A stretch of 64,000 nucleotides of DNA from Azospirillum picis. Its GTDB lineage: Bacteria > Pseudomonadota > Alphaproteobacteria > Azospirillales > Azospirillaceae. A program made the position numbers and the translations under genes. This document shows, piece after piece, positions 29,001 through 37,140 of this stretch (position 1 is the stretch's first letter; the number at the start of each line of letters is the position of its first letter). The stretch spans positions 62,001 through 126,000 of the forward strand of contig NZ_JAGINO010000018.1 of assembly GCF_017876115.1 (NCBI RefSeq), given 5' to 3'. The notes beneath the pieces were generated by a model. That model ran no database searches and was not told the origin of the DNA. It worked only from the letters and a program-made list of their open reading frames with translations.

Positions 29001-29927
29001 ATGGTCGACCGCGTCGTTTCCGCCAAGGGCTACCGCCTCGCCGATCAGGCATGGCTGCTGATGATGCTGCCGCCTTTGTTCTGGGCGGGCAACGCCGTCA
29101 TGGGGCGCGCGGTCGCCGGTGCCGTGCCTCCCATCGGCCTTGCCTTCTGGCGCTGGTGCCTGGGGGTGCTGGTCGTTCTGCCCTTCGCATGGCCGCACCT
29201 GCGTCATGACCTGATGCCGATCCTGGGCCGCTGGAAGTCGGTGCTGCTGCTCGGCACGCTGGGAATCGGCATCTACAACACCTTCCAGTACATCGCGCTC
29301 AACACCACGACCGCCTTGAACTGCGTGATGCTGCAGTCGTCGATGCCGGTGATGATCGTCCTGATGAGCGTCATCCTGTTCCGCGACAGGGTCGGCGTGC
29401 TGCAGGGGGTGGGCATCGTCGTATCGCTGGCCGGCGCGGTGACGCTGATCTCGCATGGCGATCCGGAATCGCTGCTGGGGCTCGAACTGAACGCCGGCGA
29501 CGTGTGGATGCTGGCCGCGGTGGCGATCTACGCCGCCTACACCACGCTGCTGCGTCGCCGTCCGGCGATCCATGGACTGAGCTTCGTGGTGGTCACCTTC
29601 GCCATCGGCGCGGTGGAACTGCTGCCCTTCTATGTTTGGGAAACGCTGAGCGGCCAGCCGGTCCACGCCACCGGGATCACCGTCCTGGCGGTCGGCTACA
29701 CCGTGCTGTTCCCGTCCATCGCCGCCTATCTCTGCTTCAACCGGGCCGTTGAGCTGCTCGGCCCCAACACCGCCGGCCTCGCCATCCATCTGGTGCCGGT
29801 GTTCGGCAGCTTGCTGGCCATCCTGTTCCTGGGCGAGCAGCCGCACCTGTATCATGGGGCCGGCATCGCCCTGATCGCCGCCGGCATCGTGCTCGCGACC
29901 CGGCGTCGGATGCCGCCGGCGGAATGA
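29001..29927 (+). CDS. EamA/DMT-superfamily transporter
   Basis: A 308-residue inner-membrane protein with ten predicted helices in two EamA repeats (first repeat from LLMMLPPLFWAGNAVMGRAVAG, second from VWMLAAVAIYAAYTTLLRRRP). NTFQYIALNTTTALNCVMLQSSMPV and NTAGLAIHLVPVFGSLLAILFLGEQ are typical of this superfamily of metabolite or amino-acid exporters. The substrate cannot be inferred. GAGGA about 14 nt upstream is the nearest ribosome site. Confidence 0.88.
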   Translation: MVDRVVSAKGYRLADQAWLLMMLPPLFWAGNAVMGRAVAGAVPPIGLAFWRWCLGVLVVLPFAWPHLRHDLMPILGRWKSVLLLGTLGIGIYNTFQYIALNTTTALNCVMLQSSMPVMIVLMSVILFRDRVGVLQGVGIVVSLAGAVTLISHGDPESLLGLELNAGDVWMLAAVAIYAAYTTLLRRRPAIHGLSFVVVTFAIGAVELLPFYVWETLSGQPVHATGITVLAVGYTVLFPSIAAYLCFNRAVELLGPNTAGLAIHLVPVFGSLLAILFLGEQPHLYHGAGIALIAAGIVLATRRRMPPAE

Positions 29928-30334
29928 TGAAGCCATCCGGAAACAAGATTTCGGCGGCCAAGTGTTTTCATGCTGCCCGATCGCATGGGATTGTCCTGAG
30001 CCGAACCCATCGCGGAATGAACGGCCAAGACCGCCTTGTGTCTTCGGCTCGATTGGACCGACCGGCGCCAACTATGCGTATTTACTTCTCCGGCTCGCCG
30101 TTTGGTCCGGAGAGGTGTCCGGATGTACCCTGTGGATTAGAAAATCCGCGCAGCCGTTCGCGTGGATACTATCCCCGATATCCTTTTAGACATGGCCACT
30201 ATCCTTCGCGCAAGCGGCGGTCAATAGGGGTAAGCCGCTAAAATGAGGGTCATGAGGCGGATCGATCTCGAAGCGGATCGGGCGCCGCCGGAAGCCGGCG
30301 CTGTTCGCCGGTCCGTTGTGGTGGAGGTTCTCTG
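29928..30334. other. Intergenic region, no gene recognised
   Basis: About 400 bp with a lower GC content than its neighbours (AT-rich patches near 29940-29980 and 30160-30240). No RNA gene, repeat or convincing protein is visible; a 30-codon frame at 30243-30335 that overlaps the next start codon is discussed among the rejected items. Confidence 0.4.
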
Positions 30335-31033
30335 ATGGCCCAACAAATGTCCGTGTCGCTGCAATCCGCCTGCCTCGTCCATGTCGTCGATGGTGACCTC
30401 CTGTCGCGCAGCACCCTGGCCCGCGCGCTCGGCGCGGTCGGGATCGCCTGCCGCGTCCACAGCTCCGGTGCCGACGCGCTCAGCGTCCTCGGCACGGCGT
30501 CCTCCTGCATCGTCCTGCGCAGCGACCTGCCGGACATGACCGCCTGCGACTTCATGGCCGAGGCCTCGCTTCAGGGGCATGACCTGCCGGTGCTGGTCGT
30601 CACCGAGGAAGGCGACGTCGACGCCGCGGTGGCGGCGATGAAGGCCGGCGCGGCCGACTGCATCGCCCGCACCTTCGGAATTCCGGCTTTCCTGGAGCGG
30701 CTGCGCGCCTGCATGGCGACCGGCAACCCCCATGCCGAACAGCGCGACCGCGGTCGCGACGCGATCCGCCGGCTCGGCCTGCTGAGCCGCCGCGAAACCG
30801 AGGTGCTGGAGCTGATCGTCGACGGCAAGCAGAGCAAGACCATCGCCTGGGAGCTCGGGATCAGCATCAAGACGGTCGAGGTCCACCGCGCCCGCATCAT
30901 GGAGAAGACCGGCAGCCGGTCGATCGTCGGTCTCGGCCGCCTGTGGGAATCGGCCGAGATGCTGCGGGCTCGCGAACTGCCCCGGCCGCTGCCGCTGCCC
31001 CATGCCGCCATGATGGGGATTGCTGCCCCCTGA
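30335..31033 (+). CDS. FixJ/NarL-like response regulator with non-phosphorylatable receiver
   Basis: A 232-residue two-domain regulator. The receiver (about 10-125) starts VHVVDGD, but at the phospho-acceptor position it reads IVLRSDLPDM, so Arg62 replaces Asp, and the conserved Lys near the end is Arg (IARTF). The LuxR-type helix-turn-helix (about 147-210) is intact: LSRRETEVLELIVDGKQSKTIAWELGISIKTVEVHRARIMEK. It is therefore a DNA-binding protein whose activity is unlikely to depend on Asp phosphorylation. GGAGG lies 8 nt upstream of the ATG. The gene for a degenerate RsbT/RsbX-like protein follows after 152 bp. Confidence 0.85.
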   Translation: MAQQMSVSLQSACLVHVVDGDLLSRSTLARALGAVGIACRVHSSGADALSVLGTASSCIVLRSDLPDMTACDFMAEASLQGHDLPVLVVTEEGDVDAAVAAMKAGAADCIARTFGIPAFLERLRACMATGNPHAEQRDRGRDAIRRLGLLSRRETEVLELIVDGKQSKTIAWELGISIKTVEVHRARIMEKTGSRSIVGLGRLWESAEMLRARELPRPLPLPHAAMMGIAAP

Positions 31034-31185
31034 TCCGCGCCCGGCGGCGGCTCGCGACCGCCGGTTCGGGGTTCCCGGCGGGCTCGCCGACTTCCGGCGG
31101 TTCCTGCCTCTTTCTTGAGACTTCCGCTGGTCAGGGGTGCAGATCTCCTGGAAGATGCAACCAGAGCACCAACAGGAGTGGTCAG

Positions 31186-32298
31186 ATGTTCCCCGACCAT
31201 GGTCACCGCCGCATCGCCGTGGCGTCCGCCGGCGATATCGCCGCGGCGCGGCGGATCGCGGCGGAGCGCGCAGACGGTCTGCTCGGGGCGGACGAGGCCG
31301 CAAGGTTGGACGGTCTGGTCGCGGCGCTGGGCGCGCGATTGTGCGGCAGGCCCGGCGGTACGCTGCTGATCGGGCGCATGTCTCATGGCACCGGCATCGA
31401 CTGCTTGGCTTACGACCGCGATCCCGCAACGCCGGACAGGCCCGTTCCGGACCTCGATGAGGTGGCGGCATGGGCGGACCGCGTGCATACCCACGTCACC
31501 CCGGGCATCGGCATGGCGCTGCTCGCCCGCGTGATGCGGTCCGGTTCGACGGAGCAGCCGCCGGCCGGCGCGGTGGCACAGGCCGGCGGGGTGATGGTCG
31601 CACGGGACGAACGGGGCGGTGAGGAGACCTTCATCGATCACTGGTTCGTGCGCTGCGATCCGCAAACCGGTCCGGAGCCGCCTTGCGGACTTGCCGTGGT
31701 GATCGACGGCGATACCGCGACCACGCAGGAGGCCGGCCAGCATGGCAGGACAGCCGGCGGGGAGCGGAAGGCCGCCTGCCGGGTGACGCCGGCGGTGGTC
31801 CGGCAGATCGAACGGGTGGCCGCAGCCACGGTTCCAGGCTTGCCCGCCCCCATGGTCGTCAATGCCATCCGCCGTGACCTCGCCGGCCGGGCCGGGTTCG
31901 GGCTGGCACCGGACCGGGAGCTCGTCGGGCGCGGCCGCAGCGCGGTGGCGGTGCTGCGCTTCGATGCCGGGTCGGTGGATTACACGGCGCTCGGCACCGT
32001 TGCCGGGGCCGTGGTGCGCCGACAGGAGATCATCTCTCTCAGCGCCCGCTGGAACATGGTGGGCTTCAATCCGCTGGCGCCCGCCTCGGTCCACCTGCTG
32101 TGGGGGCCGGGCGACCATGTCGTCCTCCATACGGGATGCTGCGCCCGCCTGCCGGCGCTGTTCCTCCGGCGCGACCTGCATGGGGTCGAGCCGACGCTGG
32201 CGGCGCTGGTCCTGCTGCGCGACGGCGTGGTCTGCGACGACGACCATGCCGTTCTGGTGCTGCGCAACCTGTCGCCGGCACCGGCGGCGGACGCCTGA
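31186..32298 (+). CDS. Degenerate RsbT-like ATPase / RsbX-like phosphatase fusion
   Basis: A 370-residue protein starting at an ATG with AGGAG 7-12 nt upstream. The N-terminal part (about 1-135; GDIAAARRIAAERADGLL, GTLLIGRMSHGTG, TPGIGMALLARVMRSGSTE) follows the layout of RsbT-type GHKL anti-sigma kinases, but the Asn of the N-box and clear glycine loops are missing. The C-terminal part (about 145-365) resembles RsbX/SpoIIE PP2C phosphatases: LAVVIDGD keeps the metal Asp174, DYTALGTVAGAVV and VLHTGCCARL match the core, and the final DDDHAVLVLR keeps the last Asp. Such fusions switch anti-sigma or stressosome modules. The ATPase half looks inactive. I infer a diverged signalling protein; no partner sigma gene is adjacent. 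Confidence 0.55.
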   Translation: MFPDHGHRRIAVASAGDIAAARRIAAERADGLLGADEAARLDGLVAALGARLCGRPGGTLLIGRMSHGTGIDCLAYDRDPATPDRPVPDLDEVAAWADRVHTHVTPGIGMALLARVMRSGSTEQPPAGAVAQAGGVMVARDERGGEETFIDHWFVRCDPQTGPEPPCGLAVVIDGDTATTQEAGQHGRTAGGERKAACRVTPAVVRQIERVAAATVPGLPAPMVVNAIRRDLAGRAGFGLAPDRELVGRGRSAVAVLRFDAGSVDYTALGTVAGAVVRRQEIISLSARWNMVGFNPLAPASVHLLWGPGDHVVLHTGCCARLPALFLRRDLHGVEPTLAALVLLRDGVVCDDDHAVLVLRNLSPAPAADA

Positions 32299-32335
32299 CC
32301 GCACCCCTCCGGCTGCGGCCCGTCCTTCCGAGCCG

Positions 32336-32629
32336 TCAGCGCCAGCCGCCCGGCCGTCCCCAGCCACCCGGCCGTCCCCAGCCGTGCGGGCCGCCATAAT
32401 GACGGGGATACCCGCCCCAGCCGCCGGGACCGCCCCAACCGGGCCGGTGCCAATAGCCGGGCTGGACCACCACCGGCGGTGGGACGGCGTAGACCGGTGG
32501 CGGCGAAGGAACCACCACGGTTTCCCCATAGGCGGGATAATAGGGATCATAGGCGACGCAGCCCGAGGCCAGGGCGCCGACCGCTGCCAGCAGCAGCGCG
32601 GAAAGACACGTGGAACCCGACTTGCTCAT
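32336..32629 (-). CDS. Small proline/tyrosine/tryptophan-glycine-rich lipoprotein
   Basis: A 97-residue exported lipoprotein. The signal peptide CLSALLLAAVGALASGCVAYD has the lipobox ASGC, with lipidated Cys24. The mature part is rich in Pro and Tyr (PPPVYAVPPPVVVQPGYW) and ends in Gly-Trp-Gly-Arg-Pro repeats (GWGRPGGWGRPGGWR). Its low-complexity composition suggests an envelope-surface or cell-wall-contacting role. No family recognised; many alphaproteobacteria carry similar GWR-tailed proteins. Start at 32629, where the signal peptide begins. Confidence 0.65.
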   Translation of the reverse strand: MSKSGSTCLSALLLAAVGALASGCVAYDPYYPAYGETVVVPSPPPVYAVPPPVVVQPGYWHRPGWGGPGGWGGYPRHYGGPHGWGRPGGWGRPGGWR

Positions 32630-32845
32630 GGCCTGATGATCCCTGGAGGATGGCAGCGGACTGCCGAAGCGGTCATCTGGATGAACAACCCAGCCCACCC
32701 GGCTATTCCATAGCCCTTTGGCGCCCATGGCCAGGGCCATCCCCGGGATTCCGGATGGATGAAACAACCACGATGAATTCCAAAATCCGGCCAGGCATCG
32801 TCCTCCTGCGGCACCACCTCACCACCGCTTGAAGGCGCTCCGGCC

Positions 32846-33004
32846 ATGAAAGCCATCGGATACCGCAAGAGCCTGTCCGTCACCGGCCCCGAGTCGCTGC
32901 TCGACGTCGAACCCGGCCGCATCGACGCCGCGACCCTGCGCAAGGCCCGCGGAGTGATCGAAGCGGGCACGGCGCGCGGCCGGATCGCGCTGGAAGGCTT
33001 CTGA
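32846..33004 (+). pseudogene. Internally deleted zinc-type alcohol dehydrogenase family remnant (TIGR02817-like)
   Basis: A 52-codon frame. Its first 23 residues (MKAIGYRKSLSVTGPESLLD) match the N-terminus of the zinc-binding alcohol dehydrogenase/quinone reductase family that starts MKAVGYKKPLPITDPD-. Its last 30 (IDAATLRKARGVIEAGTARG, then RIALEGF) match that family's C-terminal end, INAANLKRAHALIESGKARGKIVLEGF-like. The roughly 280 residues between, including the catalytic zinc and NADPH domain, are gone, yet the frame is kept. A LysR regulator gene, often beside this dehydrogenase, lies just downstream on the other strand. It could be an in-frame deletion allele or a translated micro-protein. 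Family match is from memory. Confidence 0.7.
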
Positions 33005-33010
33005 TCCGCC

Positions 33011-33916
33011 TCAGGCGGCGTCCCGGCTCGCCAGCGCCAATTGCGGACGGGCCGGGCGCAGCGCCGCCAGGCTGTCCAGGATGAAGCCGACCAGCGGTTC
33101 GGCGAGACGCCGGTTGCGCGGGGTCTCGCCGAAGATCGCCATCTCGACTTCGCCCAGCTCGGGCAGCCCGTCCTCCGGCCCCAGCCGCCGCACGCCGTCG
33201 GGGATTGACGATTCGCTGAGCACCGCCACCCCCAGCCCGGCGCGCACCGCCGCCTGCACCCCCATGACGCTGCCGCTGGTGTAGACCACCCGCCAAGCCC
33301 GTCCGGCAGCGCCCAGCGCCGCCAGCCCGCGGTTGCGGAAGACGCACGGGGCCGGCAGGGCGCAGAAGGGCAACGGGCCGTCCTGCGGAATTTCCAGCCC
33401 GGGGGCGGCGACCCAGCGCATCGGCTCGGTCCAGATGCCACGGCCGCGACTGTCGCCGACGTCGCGGCGCGAGATGACGAGGTCGAGGTCCCCGGTGTCC
33501 AGCGCCGTCACCAGGTCGCTGCACATGCCGACACGGACGTCGATGTGCAGGCGCGGATGCAGCTTGGCGAAGCGGCCGAGCACATGGGGAAGATGGTCGG
33601 AGAGGAAATATTCGGCGACGCCGAGCCGCAGTTCGCCCTCCGCGGCCGGCTCCGCGAAGCGGCGCACCGTCTCGTCGTTCAGGTCGAGCAGGCGCCGGGC
33701 ATAGCCCAGCAGCAGTTCGCCGTCATGGGTCAGCGCCAGCGAGCGGCTGGTCCGCTCGAACACGCGGCGTCCCAGCACCTCCTCCAGCTTCTTGATCTTG
33801 ACGCTGACCGCCGACTGGGTACGGCCCAGCCGGTCGGCCGCCGCGGTGAAGCCGCCGGCTTCCGCCACGGTGACGAAGGCCCGCAGCGCGTCGATCTCCA
33901 GGTCGGGTAGGGACAT
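33011..33916 (-). CDS. LysR-family transcriptional regulator
   Basis: A 301-residue DNA-binding regulator. The N-terminal winged helix (LRAFVTVAEAGGFTAAADRLGRTQSAVSVKIKKLEEVLGRRVFERT) is complete and the effector domain (about 92-290) shows the usual two lobes, with VYTSGSVMGVQAAVRAGLGVAVL. The effector is unknown. The gene's 3' end faces the truncated dehydrogenase remnant, which is the probable former target. Start at 33916 is preferred (MSLPDLEIDALRAF); an ATG at 33952 preceded by AGATAGG is an alternative. Confidence 0.88.
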   Translation of the reverse strand: MSLPDLEIDALRAFVTVAEAGGFTAAADRLGRTQSAVSVKIKKLEEVLGRRVFERTSRSLALTHDGELLLGYARRLLDLNDETVRRFAEPAAEGELRLGVAEYFLSDHLPHVLGRFAKLHPRLHIDVRVGMCSDLVTALDTGDLDLVISRRDVGDSRGRGIWTEPMRWVAAPGLEIPQDGPLPFCALPAPCVFRNRGLAALGAAGRAWRVVYTSGSVMGVQAAVRAGLGVAVLSESSIPDGVRRLGPEDGLPELGEVEMAIFGETPRNRRLAEPLVGFILDSLAALRPARPQLALASRDAA

Positions 33917-34097
33917 GGCAACCCATTCAAGACGATGATCGGTGTGCTTCATCCTATCTTGCTCCGTCATGGATGGCGAGCGTGGGCGCGGTATGAGCGT
34001 CGGCCGGGCAATTGAATGGGAGCGGTGGCGTTCTCATTGTCAGCCTTCCGGGACCTGTAGCCCGGACACTGGATGATTTTCTGGAGAGAGACGCCCG

Positions 34098-34619
34098 ATG
34101 ATCCGTTTCCACGCGCCGGCCCGCAGTCTGGCCATCGCGATTTCCGCCGCGGCTCTCCTTGCCGGCTGCCAGATGCCGGGCTTCGAAGCGCCGCCGAGCC
34201 AGACCGCTTCGCTCCCGCCGCCGGCCGTGCCCAAGCCGCCGCCCGCAGCCCGCGGCATCTGGATCGTCGGCAGCCCGGCCCTGCGCGGCCCGATCGAGCA
34301 GGCCGCCGCCAAGTTCGACGGCGGTCCCGACGCCAGGCCGCATCTGGAGGCCGGCGGCACCGCACCGGGCTTCCGCGCCTTCTGCGCCGGGGTGGGGCTG
34401 GAGCATCCCGACATGGTCGCCGCCGACCGCGCGATCACCGCCACCGAGTACAAGCGCTGCCGGGACAAGGGGATCACGCTGACCGAATATGCCCTCGGTC
34501 CCAAGCGCTTCGTCTACGTCAAGGACTCCCACATGATGGCGGTCCCCGGCGTGCGCGACTTCGTGGCGAGTTGGGGACAGTCCGGCAAGCCGGTCAGCGC
34601 GCCGACGGCCGGGAGCTGA
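34098..34619 (+). CDS. Half-size PstS-like (phosphate-binding fold) lipoprotein
   Basis: A 173-residue lipoprotein: signal AIAISAAALLAGC with lipobox LAGC and Cys24, then a proline-rich linker. GIWIVGSPALRGPIEQAAAKF, GTAPGFRAFCAGVGLEHPDM and ITATEYKRCRDKGI match the first lobe of PstS phosphate-binding proteins (cf. TGTGGGFRLFCAGVG). The final KRFVYVKDSHMMAVPGVRDFVASWG matches the C-terminal helix region of the same family. The central half of the roughly 330-residue PstS fold is absent. It is thus a minimal or internally shortened relative, not a transporter receptor by itself. No pst operon is near. GGAGAG lies 11 nt upstream. Confidence 0.6.
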   Translation: MIRFHAPARSLAIAISAAALLAGCQMPGFEAPPSQTASLPPPAVPKPPPAARGIWIVGSPALRGPIEQAAAKFDGGPDARPHLEAGGTAPGFRAFCAGVGLEHPDMVAADRAITATEYKRCRDKGITLTEYALGPKRFVYVKDSHMMAVPGVRDFVASWGQSGKPVSAPTAGS

Positions 34620-34804
34620 ACGGCGGAAAGGGGTGCAGGGAGGCGCATGCCGCGCCGGGGAGCCGCCGGACAGGCGGCCCTTCGCACGACGTGCGGAACA
34701 GCGCGCGCTGTGCCAGGGTAATTTCCTGGACTTGTTTCCATGATGGTGGATTCATGGGCGGCCGGCGATGCTGACCGGCGGCGCCAGAGCAGGAGCAATC
34801 CTCC

Positions 34805-35305
34805 ATGACCCTCCACATCCGGGCGGCAACCGACGTCGATCTTCCAGACATCGTCGCCATCCTCAACGAGGCCATCCTCAACACCACGGCGGTTTGGAGC
34901 CTTGAGCCGACGACGCTCGACGCACGCCGGGCCTGGATGATGGAGAGGCAGGCGAAAGGCATGCCGGTTCTGGTCGCCGACCTTGGCGGCTGCGTCCGCG
35001 GCTTTGCCTCCTACGGCGAGTTTCGGCCGTGGGAAGGGTATAAGCACAGTGTCGAGCATTCGATCTATGTCGATGCCGGCATGCGTGGGCGGGGAATCGG
35101 CCGCGCGTTGCTGGCCGCCCTCCTGGAGGACGCCGGGCGCAACGGCAAGCACGTGATGGTGGCCGGGATCGATGCCGAAAACACCGCGTCGATCCGCCTG
35201 CACGCCGCCTTCGGATTCGAGGAGGCCGGCCGCCTGCGTCAGGTCGGCCGCAAGTTCGGCCGCTGGCTCGACCTGCTTTTCCTGCAGAAGATGCTGGCGG
35301 CTTGA
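34805..35305 (+). CDS. GNAT acetyltransferase, phosphinothricin/methionine-sulfoximine type
   Basis: A 166-residue GNAT enzyme. Family features: IRAATDVDLPDIVAILNEAI at the start, NTTAVWSLEPTTLDARRAWM, YGEFRPWEGYKHSVEHSIYV, then the acetyl-CoA loop RGRGIGRALLAALL and the end NTASIRLHAAFGFEEAGRLRQVGRKFGRWLDLLFLQ. These match the phosphinothricin/L-methionine sulfoximine acetyltransferases (MddA/YncA type), which detoxify such amino acid analogues. AGGAG is 12 nt upstream. Natural substrate in this organism is unknown. Confidence 0.85.
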   Translation: MTLHIRAATDVDLPDIVAILNEAILNTTAVWSLEPTTLDARRAWMMERQAKGMPVLVADLGGCVRGFASYGEFRPWEGYKHSVEHSIYVDAGMRGRGIGRALLAALLEDAGRNGKHVMVAGIDAENTASIRLHAAFGFEEAGRLRQVGRKFGRWLDLLFLQKMLAA

Positions 35306-35309
35306 CCGG

Positions 35310-36863
35310 TTACCCCGCCGCGAACAGCCCGCCGTCCTCCGGTGCGTCACCCGCGTCGTCCGCGTTCGGGTCGCCCAGCGCGGTTTCCCACCCCAGCGCC
35401 GGCAAGCCGATCGCGCGGGTGTTGCCGAGGCCGCTGCGGCTGGTGATGAAGCCGCGCTGTTCCATGTAGGTCAGCAGCCGGCGGCCGCGTCCCCGCGAGC
35501 GGCTGCCGCAGGCCCGCGCCACGTCGGCGTCCGATGGGCAGGGGGCGTGGTCGAGCGCCGCGCGGGCCAGCAGCAGGAAGACCGGCTGGATGTCCTCGGC
35601 CAGCGTCGCGGCGACCTCGGTGGCGCGCTGCCAGGCGGGGTCGTCGCCGCTTCCCGCGCCGGCGCGGGCAGTGGCCAGGCGGCGGCGGAAGGCGGGCAGG
35701 GCCAGCTTGTCGCCGTCCACCCCGCGGCCGCGGCAGCGCACCAGGAAATCCTGGTACAGCACCGCCAGCGAACGGTAGGGCGCCTCCGGGTCCGCCAGCA
35801 CCTCGTCCAGGACCTGGGCGTACTGCGCCTCGCGCTCGGCCGCCTGCTCCGGCGTCTCCTCCGGTTCGGCCGGCGGCAGCGCCGGCGCGTCCGCCGGCTC
35901 CTGGTCCGATGGCGGCGCGACGGCAGGCCGGCCACGGGCGAGCTGCGCCATCAGGTCGGCGCTGGCCGAGGTGGAGGGGCGGCGCACCGGATAGCGCGGC
36001 GGCTCCGGCCCGGTGGTGGTGAAGATCAGGTCGCGGGCGTCCTCCACCGGGGTGGCGGGCGGCGGCATCAGCGTCGGGCTGCCGGTGCGGCCCTGGGTTT
36101 CGACGGCGCCGATGCGCAAGGGCAGGGGCCGGCGTGAAAGGGCGGGGCCGAGCGCGATGAAATGCCCGCGCTCCAGGTCGCGGAACATCTCCGCCTGGCG
36201 GCGCTCCATGCCCAGCAGGTCGGCGGCGCGCGCCATGTCGATGTCGAGGAAGGTGCGGCCCATCAGGAAGTTGGAGGCTTCGGCGGCAACGTTCTTCGCC
36301 AGCTTGGCCAGGCGCTGGGTGGCGATCACCCCGGCCAGCCCGCGCTTGCGCCCGCGGCACATCAGGTTGGTCATCGCCCCCAGCGAGACCTTGCGCGCCT
36401 CGTCCGACACCTCGCCGGCGGCCGACGGCGCGAAGAGCTGCGCCTCGTCGACCACCACCAGCATCGGGTACCAGAAGTCGCGGTCGGCGTCGAACAGCCC
36501 GCCGAGGAAGGCGGCGGCGTGGCGCATCTGCATCTCGGCGTCCAGCCCCTCCAGGTTCAGGACGACCGAGACGCGGTGCTGGCGCACGCGGGCGGCGACC
36601 GACTGGAGGGCCGCCTCGCTGTGCTCGTCGGCCTCGACCACCACATGGCCGTAGCGTTCGGCCAGGGTTACGAAATCGCCCTCCGGGTCGATCACCGCCT
36701 GCTGCACCCATTGGGCGCTCTGCTCGATCAGCCGGCGCAACAGGTGCGACTTGCCGGAACCGGAATTGCCCTGCACCAGGAGGCGGGTCGCCAGCAGCTC
36801 CTCCAGGTCCAGCGTCGCGGAGCCGCCCGCGTTCGTCGCCCCCATGTCGATGCCGACCTTCAT
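35310..36863 (-). CDS. HerA-like ATPase (DUF87)
   Basis: A 517-residue soluble ATPase. Walker A is VQGNSGSGKSHLLRRL, Walker B is MLVVVDEAQLFAP, and CRGRKRGLAGVIATQRLAKL with a Gln and Arg is the sensor-like stretch; AEASNFLMGRTFLDIDMARAADLL follows. The last third (about 340-517) has a low-complexity linker and a winged-helix-like end (LLTYMEQRGFITSRSGLG). HerA ATPases pump or remodel DNA, often with a nuclease. None is adjacent, so a defence or repair role is not supported here. Start at 36863 (MKVGIDMGATNAG). Confidence 0.82.
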   Translation of the reverse strand: MKVGIDMGATNAGGSATLDLEELLATRLLVQGNSGSGKSHLLRRLIEQSAQWVQQAVIDPEGDFVTLAERYGHVVVEADEHSEAALQSVAARVRQHRVSVVLNLEGLDAEMQMRHAAAFLGGLFDADRDFWYPMLVVVDEAQLFAPSAAGEVSDEARKVSLGAMTNLMCRGRKRGLAGVIATQRLAKLAKNVAAEASNFLMGRTFLDIDMARAADLLGMERRQAEMFRDLERGHFIALGPALSRRPLPLRIGAVETQGRTGSPTLMPPPATPVEDARDLIFTTTGPEPPRYPVRRPSTSASADLMAQLARGRPAVAPPSDQEPADAPALPPAEPEETPEQAAEREAQYAQVLDEVLADPEAPYRSLAVLYQDFLVRCRGRGVDGDKLALPAFRRRLATARAGAGSGDDPAWQRATEVAATLAEDIQPVFLLLARAALDHAPCPSDADVARACGSRSRGRGRRLLTYMEQRGFITSRSGLGNTRAIGLPALGWETALGDPNADDAGDAPEDGGLFAAG

Positions 36864-37078
36864 CCCGCTCGCCTCCCGCTCCGCCCCGAAAATCGGGGCC
36901 TTCCTATAGCGCAGGCGGGCAGGGCGATACGAGGATTCGATTCGCGACACGGCCAAGCGACAGGGTCACGCGGCGACGGCACCGCCCGCGCTCGAACCGC
37001 CGGGGAGGTCGGCGGGCTTTCCGCGAAGCTGTGGCGGGGCGGTCATGAAACCGCAAACAAGCTCTGTTACAAGCAAGG

Positions 37079-37123
37079 ACTGATCCCTTGCGGGATCTGT
37101 GACTGATCCCCTGCGGGACCGGT
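37079..37123 (+). repeat. Two tandem small hairpins upstream of the EAL-GGDEF gene
   Basis: GATCCC-TTGC-GGGATC (37082-37097) and a near copy GATCCC-CTGC-GGGACC (37106-37121) sit 20-60 bp before the start at 37141. Each forms a 5-6 bp stem with a 4-nt loop. They may be an RNA control element in the leader; function unknown. Confidence 0.45.
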
Positions 37124-37140
37124 GCGTGGCGGGCTGACCG

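Noticed and set aside
30243-30335. A 30-codon frame whose stop overlaps the FixJ-like start (TGATG)
   Set aside because: The overlap suggests a coupled leader peptide, but the peptide (MRVMRRIDLEADRAPPEAG...) is unremarkable and its ribosome site is weak; kept as a note only.
35310-36863. HerA-like ATPase as part of a defence system
   Set aside because: HerA is used with nucleases or SIR2 proteins in defence islands, but the neighbours are an acetyltransferase and a c-di-GMP enzyme; no effector gene is present.
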